NCBI GenBank assembly: GCA_029851415.1
Contig: CM056742.1
Coordinates: forward strand, 151,161,121 to 151,225,120
Origin: Eretmocerus hayati
Taxonomy: Eukaryota; Arthropoda; Insecta; Hymenoptera; Aphelinidae
DNA length: 64,000 nt
Direction: 5' to 3'
This document shows positions 56,801 through 64,000 of the stretch, piece after piece. Under the pieces are notes generated by a model, which did not search any database, was not told the origin of the DNA, and saw nothing but the letters and a program-made list of their open reading frames with translations. Position numbers and translations under genes: made by a program. Position 1 is the first letter of the stretch, and each line of letters begins with the position of its first letter.

Positions 56801-59800
56801 AAGTGCAGTGCGCCTTTGACCCCAAAGACTTTACTGAATTGGTTCTTCATCCCGTGAGAATCCATCTATGTGTGTCTCAGGAATTCAAGGGAAACTTGAA
56901 GAATACTGCAATTGTTTATAATAATTAAGCGCCTGTCCAATTTCATCCGTGCGGATGCCTCGTATCGTGATGGCAGCGCTGGTGCTATTGGTGGGGTCGG
57001 TGGGAGGGTCTGGTCATCTGGTGGGTCTGTGGCGGTGTTGCTGGTGTTTCCGGTGTTGCTGATGTCGTCGGTGATGCCGGTGTTGCTGGTGATAACTTTA
57101 GACTTTCCCGTACGGATTGGGCTACTTAGTTGATTTGATGGGCCGATTAGTTGTTCTAAGATCCAATCAGCCAAAACTTTCCTTTTGGATGGATAGGCTG
57201 GGGCTGAGGCTGGGCTGTGTCTGAGGTCGAGGTTGGGGCTGGGGCTCAGCCGAGGCTGGGGCTGTGACTAAGGCTGGAGCATAGGCTTTGACTGGGGCCG
57301 AGGCTGAGGCTAAGGCTGGGTCTGTAGCTGAGCTGATGCTGGGGCTGAGGTTGAGCTGGGGCTTGGCCTAGGCTGATGCTGGGGGTAAGCCTGGGGCTGT
57401 GGCTGACGCTGGGCTGGGTCTGGGGCTACGGGTGGGGCTGGGGCTGTGGCTCGGACTGGAGCGTGGGCTGGGGCTGAGGCCAAAGCTGATACTTAGGCTG
57501 GGGCTGGGGTCCATGTTGGGGCTGTGGCTAAGCTGGGGCCTGGCCGAGGCTGAGATTGGAGCTAAGGCTGATCCCGAGTCTGGAGGCTGTGGCTGTGACT
57601 GGGCATGGAGTTGGGCTAGTGCTGGCGCTAGAGCTAAGGCTGGGGTTGAGACTGGGGCTAAGGCTTGGGCAGTGGCTAAGCCTGAGACTGCCGCTGGGGC
57701 CGAGGCTGAGTGTGGGACTGGAACTGAGGCTGGACTGTGGCTGGGACTGGCGCTATGGCTGGTCCTGTGGCTAGAGATGCAGGGAGGCTTGCAAAGAAGC
57801 GAGAGCCCTGAAGTGGTCCAAGATGCCACTCAGGGCTCATACGCACTGGGGCGGACGAGATGGAAAAAGCACACACATGGGTGCTGGGGCTCAAGACTGG
57901 GGGCGGGGGAGTTGTCGTGAGCTCCTGAGACACTAAGGTCTCCCTTGCCGGAGGACTGGGGCCGGGGAGTGCGTCTGTCTCCCAGGATCAACTAAGGATC
58001 CTCCTTGCGGTTAACTGAGGCCGTGGAGTCGTTACTCTCCCAAGATCCGAAGATCTCCCTTCCGAGGAGGACGGGCATAATTTTTGATGACGGAGTCATC
58101 TTTCGGCGCGGTGCGAGTGAATCCGTGATTGGGAATCCATGTGGACACGCTCTCAGTTGACGGGATCGTTTGCTATGTTATGCGCAGGCGTCGCGTGCCG
58201 CGCTATACTTTATATTAGTAATATATGCTCACCATTGTATTAGATGCTGTACATATGTGCTATATATAACGACTTTTGGCCTATGACCTCATGCTCGCGC
58301 TCATTGATGTGTGTGTGTGTGTGTGTGTGTGTCTGTCATGCGGCGTGCTCTAGCATGCATTTACACGGCGCAGGGCGATGACAGATAGAGCGCTACGCTA
58401 CGATTTTGCGCCACGCCACGACGCGCTATCGCACGCCACGGGTTCAAAATTCATTCCAGCGAACCCGACCATTGATGGACAGGATTTATTGTTACAGTAA
58501 AAGTCATGGTTTATGAGAATGAATCAAATCCATCGATGGTCGGGTTCGCTGAAATGAATTTTGAACCCGTGGCGTGCGATAGCGCGTCGTGGCGTGGCGC
58601 AAAATCGTGGCGTAGCGCTTTATCTGTCACCACCCTAAAGCGGCATATGCGTCTCGTGGCTTCGCCGACGTCCAACAAGGTTATCGTGAAGAACAAAGTT
58701 TTTGGCACTCGACGCATAATATACTATTGCTTGATGATGGAACTTGCTTCATTAATTCTACATCTCTTAAACGTGGGATGTTCGAACGTTCAAAATTCTT
58801 TCATAAATTACGGCAACTCGTTCATGGAAATTTTGATGACATTCGCAATGCGTGTGCATTACACATTTGAGAATTCGTTTGAGATTTTTTCATATCCATA
58901 TTAGGGATTTCAATGTACACTTTTTTGAGAATTCTTTTTGGCAATTGCTAGGGTTTTCAAGAGAAACCTTTGTCTGAGATTTGAAGGGAAATTCACATCA
59001 GGCGACAACAAAACGCAATTTTCGAAACTCTGAAGGCCGATACACCACCGAGCTCGAGTCTAGACTATTCTAGCCCGATATCTATGTATATAGAATCGGA
59101 AACTTTTCTCTCATATCACACGTTTTATAATAATCGTATGATGAAGCAAGTCCTCAATTTCAGAGCGTCGCATTATAGGTCTCCCAGATGTTGAGTAAAA
59201 TTTTGAGTTTAGAATAACCAATTTCTAAGATAGGAGCAATGGAAGTAATGGACCATCTCCTGATTATATATGAATGAGACTTCGAGGCACCACACTGTTA
59301 TTGAATACATGTTTTGTGATTTCAACTAATGTAGGGTACCCTCATCAAGCCAATTTCTCAATAACTTTGGCCCATCTCAATATTTTCGAACGTACTTCAA
59401 CTCGTGTGGAAGCTTGTCTCAAGACCTTCGAAATGAGCTGGAGTAGGTCTAATTTTGATAAACTGGAGGCGAGCTGTTTAAAATTTCCCAGAAAGTGTTT
59501 TCTAGGAGTTCATAAAAGTGTGTACCCAACTTGCCAAGCAACTTGCCCCCATCATTCAAAACGATGTAAAGTGGCGATAAAATGCATGAAATCGTTTTTA
59601 TATGTTTTTATCGCCGTGCAACCATATTTGGAGCTTTTCGCAGGTTCTTAACCACTATTTCTGTTTACCTCCAAATTTTGCATGTTCCAGATCGATGTTT
59701 TCCAACTCTAAAAACGGATTTTGAAGGTCTTAAAACAAGGTATCAAATACGCTTAAGAACTTTAAGATCCACCGAACTGAAAAAATTTGCACCGGTTTTA

Positions 59801-61094
59801 CTAAACTCAATTTCTTCGTTGATTTACACGCGAAAAAATTATCGGGAAGGTGAAGCAGTACCCATTTCTAAGATTGGCATATTGAGACAAGTTGGGTGCA
59901 CTTATGGTACTGTGCAAAACTCAATGTGAGAGGAAATTTATGGACGGCTCCGTCATCTTTTGCGCGTTCTATCTGGACGCACTAATTTTTTTTTTTTTTT
60001 TTTGGTAGGCCGGGAAAAGGAAATCTTCATAGACACCCACAAGAGTGTGGGTAGTGTTGGATTCACCCGAGAAAACTCGGGCACCAACAGACCAAAACCG
60101 CTCCCCGGAGGGCGCCAAACGGTGGGAGGTTATAGTCCCAGAAGAAGGAAGGAAGGAACAGAGAGTAGAGAAAAGATGAAAGATACAAGAGGGCTTGCGT
60201 GGAAGGGCATAAGATTTTCTCCAAATAACGTAGGTTGAGGTCGCAACTCATTTGCACACGGAGTGAACCAATCGCCACTTAGTGGTGACGTCCGGAACTA
60301 TTTCAGGCAATACTTGCGTGTGTTGGGTTGGATCGTCGCATACACGCTTCTGGTTTTTGTTTTAGCGATAAGGTGGCAAGGTGACGATGTGGAACATTAC
60401 ACTCACGTAATTGCATATTGATTTGAGGCTGTACTGGTATCAGGTTCATGTAAGGCCACTCCGCCATGAGAAAGGGGGCGAGAGAAGGAGGGATACTCTC
60501 TCCGGAGATAGGCGGAACCACCTCACATGGAGTGAGGCAGTACTTACATACTTCGTCAGATGAGGCAGTTACTGTTTACTTTACAGCTGAGGGAAAAACA
60601 ACTCTATATTGTTTGCTGTGCTGAAGGGCATTAAACACGCCATATCTTTGAAAAGCTGTAAATCTAATTCTAGACGGAAGAATTGATGAGAATGATGAAT
60701 AAATCTCTTTATACGTCCATACGTATAAACAGCGTGTTTGTAGCTGGAAACAAGCTGTTTCTGCGTACAGACGTAGAAAACTGCATACGCGTCTCGTGCG
60801 GAAACACTTTTCCTTCGGGAAAACCAAGCTGGACGGTGCCATCGCCCACGTCCAGCTCGGTTTCCCGAAGGAAAAAATGTTTCCAGCACTCGACGCGTCA
60901 TGTACTATAGCTTACAGAGCTTGATCAAGTCTATTCTGTATTTATTCTAGTGACTCCAAAAGCTCTGAGTCCCGAGGAGGAAGAGCAATCATCAGAAAGT
61001 TCAAAAAAGCAAAACAGACAACTCGAACAACTTCAAGCAAATATGGAATACGAGTGGTCCAGTTTGCGCGAGGAGTCCCTTCATACCACATCAG
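53899..61094 (+). CDS. Candidate gene B: multi-exon secreted orphan protein
   Basis: Exon 1 (53899-53977) starts right after an acceptor (ttctattcatttcag) and codes MELITLISLCAASAYA, a textbook signal peptide with an AYA cleavage site, then DPNSSTESTF, ending in phase 1 at GTATGT. Phase-1 symmetric exons follow. 54597-54689 (acceptor gaagtcattgcag, weak donor GTCAAT) reads SVNPMEFKNKYIRKYCDEAI. 54852-54980 (donor GTATTA) reads RLLHDWEETLKKLKTDVEAS and YKDPCKPGP. 55578-55751 (donor GTAGAT) reads ETMTPDADTAWCQPNS and SSNRECPTIT. The next exon is either 56785-56819, which ends the protein at EQITEESAVRL (169 aa), or 60951-61094 (acceptor ctgtatttattctag, donor CAG|GTGAGAG), which reads SPEEEEQSSESSKKQNRQLE and continues off the annotated exons. 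The mature protein is hydrophilic, with spaced Cys and an acidic C-terminus. No family recognised. The large last intron is full of MITEs and arrays. Confidence 0.5.
55800..56780. other. Intronic sequence of gene B
   Basis: No exon was found. 56280-56390 shows a loose hairpin (cctcgttcatgagg... and ...cctcataaactcggtgcgga atg) that may be a MITE remnant. Confidence 0.3.
56785..56928 (+). CDS. Alternative terminal exon of gene B, or exon of another gene
   Basis: A very good acceptor (cttacataatattttcag) opens two useful frames. In phase 1, the phase expected from gene B, it codes QITEESAVRL and stops at 56819. In phase 0 it stays open to 56928, reading LLKKVQCAFDPKDFTELV and SQEFKGNLKNTAIVYNN, with a phase-0 donor (GTGAGA) on the way. 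Only transcripts can tell which is used. Confidence 0.35.
   Translation, partial: SRLLKKVQCAFDPKDFTELVLHPVRIHLCVSQEFKGNLKNTAIVYNN
56950..57780. repeat. G-rich minisatellites
   Basis: 56955-57105 is a 9-12-base array (ggtgttgctggtgatg). 57185-57780 is a hexamer/dodecamer array (ggctggggctgagg) with extreme strand asymmetry and many GGGG runs, hence G-quadruplex potential. ORFs of 173 and 153 codons across it arise from the 6-base period. Confidence 0.9.
58306..58331. repeat. Dinucleotide microsatellite (tg)n
   Basis: About twelve uninterrupted tg units lie directly left of the 265-bp MITE. Confidence 0.9.
58372..58636. mobile_element. 265-bp palindromic MITE, copy 2
   Basis: Same family and orientation as 32607-32853: AGGGCGATGACAGATA end, gccacgccacgacgcgctat c, cgaacccgaccattgatgg, and complementary right arm ending at ccaccct. 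The outer 20 bases of the left arm (agagcgctacgctacgattt) pair with the right arm here, but are missing in copy 1. Confidence 0.85.
58640..58725. mobile_element. Degenerate hairpin MITE, TACGCGTCTCGTG family
   Basis: catatgcgtctcgtggcttc at the left and ggcactcgacgcataatata at the right are related to the ends of the element at 60787-60905. The interior is shortened. It directly abuts the 265-bp MITE. Confidence 0.5.
59335..59910 (+). mobile_element. Element with GTACCCAACTTGCC motif, second copy
   Basis: gtgtacccaacttgccaagc aacttgcccccat lies at 59519-59552, and agacaagttgggtgcactta closes it near 59905. ttttgaaggtcttaaaacaa gg and ggcgataaaa words match the element at 11824-12787 in reverse complement. 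Diverged, probably old. The 125- and 115-codon ORFs across it have no recognised motif. Confidence 0.5.
59988..60540 (-). mobile_element. Probable 3' end of a non-LTR retrotransposon
   Basis: A run of about 16 T at 59988-60003 is an A tail on the minus strand. The preceding sequence (60004-60240) has UTR-like GC-rich blocks and small dyads (acccacaagagtgtgggt, cccgagaaaactcggg). Minus frames at 60063-60278 and 60303-60521 carry no identifiable reverse transcriptase or RNase H motif. A truncated LINE or a long SINE are both possible. Confidence 0.45.
60787..60905. mobile_element. 119-bp palindromic MITE, TACGCGTCTCGTG family
   Basis: catacgcgtctcgtgcggaa at the left pairs with ttccagcactcgacgcgtca. 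The core cttcgggaaaaccaagctgg acg pairs with cgtccagctcggtttcccga ag around a 13-base loop. It lies 45 bases before the acceptor of the gene B exon at 60951. Confidence 0.75.
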
Positions 61095-61339
61095 GTGAGA
61101 GTACGCAAAAAAATGGCTTCACGCCGACTCCAAGTTTACAAAATGGTAATATTATCTTATCGCTGCAACCCAGATGCACTCGGAAACGACCTGAGCCGTC
61201 CAAACTTCGAGATTTCCTGTTTCACTCGTATTTATAGGATAGGGTATCACAACACGCGAGTGCGAATAAGACAGGAATTCAGGTGGTTCCTGAGTGTATT
61301 TGACATTGTTACGGGACGGAAATTCTATCCAAGCTCTTG

Positions 61340-61590
61340 AGCAGGACCAATGCTCTTACGAAGTTTGGAATTCTTCATTCTAATGGAGTTGTTCGACCTA
61401 TATTTCATATCTGCATAACCAAAAGAGTCCCAAGACGTTAATTCATCCAACGTGAATCACTCTTCTGTCTTCGTTCCAGTCAGAATAGGAAGTCACTGAC
61501 CTTCGGTGTATTCCCAATCTATTTCAACTGTTGGATCCAATGTATATACAATGTAATCACAGTGTAAATGCAATACACTGAGGTTATCAC
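61340..61590. other. Unassigned sequence
   Basis: No repeat or exon was seen. The open frame that continues past 61094 to 61237 is the unspliced extension of the gene B exon. Confidence 0.35.
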
Positions 61591-61595
61591 TGGAA

Positions 61596-62870
61596 GGGCT
61601 GAAACCTCAGTGACCGTGGTGGTTGGACGGATCTCCGTCACTGAAGTTTCAGTGAGCATCAATCAGTAATCAATTTACTGAAATTTCAGAGCTCTAACGG
61701 CTCTAGTGGATCATATTCACCAAAGATTTTTGTATCTCACCGGCGAATTAGTAGGCACCGTTAACATATCAGTGATACCGTCAAATTGGGTAACTTTGGA
61801 ACAAAAATCGCATTTTTTTCCTTAAACCTCGCGGAACTTGTATGTCTTGCATCAGAAGCGCGTCGTATCTGTAGTAAAACAGAAGCTTACAGTTTCAGAT
61901 TACGATTGCGGTGCTTATAAGGTCGATTTAGACATGTCTGGTTGGAGCAAAGAGCGCTGAAAGTCGTGTTCGGACTGGGGTAACTTTGGAACACAAAAGT
62001 ATTATCATTATTTATTCGTCAAATAATTCATAAACTAGGTCACGCAATCGATTTTCACTATCGTTAATCAAAAGCTGAAAAATTTAGCTTTCCATTGATC
62101 TCTAGTAAAAGTCCATTTGGTTCAATTCAAATTCTATAATCGAGCATGGACACCTTCAGCATACCTCACTGTCTACACCACGGCTAACTCTCGATGAGGA
62201 AAATACCTTCACAGTCGGTTTCTGACAAAAACTGCCATAACTCGGTTTCCGTGAGTCGAAATGAGACGTTGTTAGGCTCATTTTGAAGCTCTCATCAACG
62301 ACTACTTAAGTGAGTAGAAATTGATGATGATATAGAAATTGGGAGATAATTGAGAGTACATGAAAGAGTGTTCCAAAGTTACCCCAGTTTCTGAATAAAA
62401 TACGTACTTGTCAGTTTTTGCTCTACAAAATTGAAACTTGGTGAAAATACTCCAATGTAACAATCATGTCTAGACGAATGTCCAGATATGTGTACACACA
62501 AGTGAAATCTAGCTCAGCTACCTTGATTCGACTTGCTAAAGTCGAAACCACACCACTTTTTCCGAGAGACTGTTTGTTGGATTGGAAACGTACTTTTGAA
62601 GAAGTCAGCTTATAAATGGTTTAAAAGCTGTTGGAGGCCTCCCCGCCAGTACAAAACATTGTTTATGCGTGCCCTAAGTAGGAGAAATTGGTATTAAAGT
62701 CTCAGGATCATCTACCTAGCCGACTGTGAGTGATAATCACTCTTTCATGGGTTGTTCCAAAGTTACCCTCCGTGTTCCAAAGTTACCCCGGTTGACGGTA
62801 CTCACTCAAACTTCAATGACGAGGAACAGTTCCGCCCGCAAGATTAGTGAAGTTTCAGCCCTCTCAGTTT
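61596..62870. repeat. Outer inverted repeat hosting the mariner-type element
   Basis: agggctgaaacctcagtgac ...gtcactgaagtttcagtgag (61596-61660) returns inverted and diverged at 62805-62868 (ctcactcaaacttcaatgac ...gaagtttcagccct). The left arm itself contains a 15-bp hairpin (tgaaacctcagtgac). The inner element splits this older repeat. Confidence 0.55.
61778..62798. mobile_element. 1.02-kb mariner-type element with GGGTAACTTTGGAAC ends
   Basis: The ends are CCGTCAAATTGGGTAACTTT and the complement of CCGTCAACCGGGGTAACTTT, flanked by TA on both sides (61776-61777, 62799-62800). Extra copies of the terminal word occur inside (61978, 62373 inverted, 62754 inverted). TA duplication points to the Tc1/mariner/pogo superfamily. 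No transposase frame was recognised, so it is non-autonomous. Confidence 0.7.
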
Positions 62871-63159
62871 CAGCCCTCTCAATAATAGCTTCAGGCTATA
62901 TATTGCAGTCACAGCGTTGAATTCAGTGATCTCATAAAATGGCTAAGTACCTCATGAAATCACTAGCTATTCCGTATCAACCATGTCGTGAAATCACTAA
63001 TCATCTCATAAAGTCACAGATATTACACTCTAACCGGGACATATACTCGTTTAACTCATTGGTCAAAGTTGATCAATTCTACAAGATCGGTACGAAAGTT
63101 ACTATTATGCAGAATCTTTTTCACAAGAAATCAATTTGAAGTTTGCGCTGAGGAACTTT

Positions 63160-63372
63160 CGGATGTGAGTGAGGTTAATGCACCGCGCGACGAGAATTAG
63201 AGTATGGCAAGCAACTTCAAAGATTTCACCACCAGGAGGACAAGAAATGTCGAAGTGCAGTTGTAAAACTAAGTGCACTACCAATAGATTTTCTTGCAAA
63301 ACTAAGAAGTTGTTGTGTAATTCAAGATACCATGAGAGTATGAACTGTTGTAATAGGTATATTCCGAGGTAG
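63160..63372 (+). pseudogene. C-terminal Cys-rich tail of a KRBA2/integrase-type transposon protein
   Basis: The frame reads SPPGGQEMSKCSCKTKC, TTNRFSCKTKKLLCNSR, YHESMNCCNRYI. The spacing (GGQ, then C-x-C-x3-C-x3-NR-x2-C, CNS-x2-H, CC-N) matches the C-terminal tail of arthropod KRAB-A domain-containing-2-like integrase proteins, where the consensus has CKC and CNSxCH. Here one expected Cys is Phe (NRF) and another is Tyr (SRY). A stop follows at 63372. The integrase core was not found upstream, and an in-frame TGA stands a few codons before. It is therefore a fragment. Confidence 0.55.
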
Positions 63373-63619
63373 ATTCAGCAACAATTTTTAATGACATTTA
63401 ACACTTATTATTAACAAATATTTTTCATATAGTGTTCCGCAAATCGACAAACCTTTGACAAAACATGCAACTGACAACTTCTCATTTCATGGATTATGAA
63501 CGAAGAAGCCGTACGTACATTGAACATAACTCGATTTTTCTATATTCCTAGCTGGCTCAAAAACTTGAGATAAAAGTACGTCTTGTCTGACATTTTATCT
63601 TACTTCCATCCCCCAACAC

Positions 63620-63793
63620 TTCCGATTTCCGACATTCACTGATCAATACCCGATGGTCGCGGCCAGTGAATGATGACGATTTCTGGTCGATGCCGAGTGA
63701 ATGTCAGCATTCACTGGCCTCGATTAGGGAATCTTAAGATTCACTGGTGAATGACCGGCAATCATGGATTACGGGTTTTGACGGTAACATATA
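63620..63793. mobile_element. MITE with TATGTTACCGTCAAAACCCG end, copy 2
   Basis: Reverse complemented it reads tatgttaccgtcaaaacccg, gattgccggtcattcaccag, tgaatcttaagattcc and gaccagaaatcgtcatcatt c. It matches the element at 52253-52475 with internal rearrangement. The last 200 bases of the window show nothing more. Confidence 0.7.
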
Positions 63794-64000
63794 TGTATAC
63801 ACTGAAATCATCTGTTAAAATTGATCCAAAATACAATGAAATTCAGTGACTCACTACTGATTGAAACGAGATGATCATTCAAGTTCAACTCAAACATAAG
63901 TTCGAAAAACTGTTGCAGCCAATTAGTTGTGAGATAAGTTAATGAAAAACAGTATCAAAATAGACGGATTCCTAATAATACTCCTCTACCCATCCAAATT

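Noticed and set aside
57368..57933. ORFs of 173, 153, 85 and 72 codons rich in Gly/Leu or Pro/Ala/Ser
   Set aside because: All are read from the GGGGCT-type array, whose 6-base period keeps every frame open.
1..64000. CRISPR arrays, bacterial operons, rRNA genes, phage genes
   Set aside because: The tandem arrays here have no spacer structure. There are no Shine-Dalgarno-spaced gene runs, no rRNA-like conserved blocks, and all plausible coding is in short spliced exons.

Overview
This 64-kb window looks like nuclear DNA of an arthropod, most probably an insect. GC content is around 40%. There are no bacterial operons or ribosome binding sites. Introns are short and follow GT-AG rules, MITEs and foldback elements are dense, and there are relics of piggyBac, Tigger/pogo and integrase-type (KRBA2-like) proteins. 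No long conserved host gene is visible, so order and family cannot be fixed. Exon calls were made by hand from reading frame, splice-site quality and phase agreement; none was checked against RNA or a database.

Layout. 0-5 kb: a minus-strand initial exon leaving the left edge, a small basic ORF, short MITEs, a degenerate minisatellite, one tRNA-derived SINE and a few weak exons. 5.8-13.3 kb: a 25-bp minisatellite interrupted by a 6.4-kb element (6806-13204) with 14-bp inverted ends, a 2-bp GA duplication, GC-rich subterminal arrays and two very large nested palindromes. 13.3-16.5 kb: scattered minus-strand exons, at least one set possibly decayed. 17-22 kb: palindromic MITEs, including a 331-bp element with a TAA duplication. 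22.2-26.9 kb: two plus-strand candidate genes (C, end only; A, five exons coding 202 residues). 27.0-33.3 kb: a 1.46-kb palindrome, low-complexity arrays and a TIR-bounded element of about 3.4 kb. 34.5-37.4 kb: a palindrome, a ~310-bp tandem repeat and a 69-bp tandem repeat. 40.5-41.1 kb: a decayed piggyBac transposase. 41.4-42.7 kb: inverted short-repeat arrays split by a second MITE of the 331-bp type (329 bp, TTA duplication). 43-50 kb: small candidate exons on both strands and G- or C-rich arrays. 50.1-52.1 kb: two Tigger-like elements. 53.3-61.1 kb: candidate gene B, starting with a clean signal-peptide exon and continuing through exons of the same intron phase, its introns full of MITEs. 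61.6-64 kb: a mariner-type element nested in another repeat, an integrase C-terminal relic and a MITE copy.

Genes A and B each join several short exons through phase-1 introns with an unbroken frame. A has a hydrophobic N-terminus and B a clear signal peptide, and neither resembles any family I know. They are the best candidates for undescribed biology here: orphan, probably secreted proteins sitting in a transposon-saturated stretch. The other half of the story is the size and nesting of the palindromic elements.
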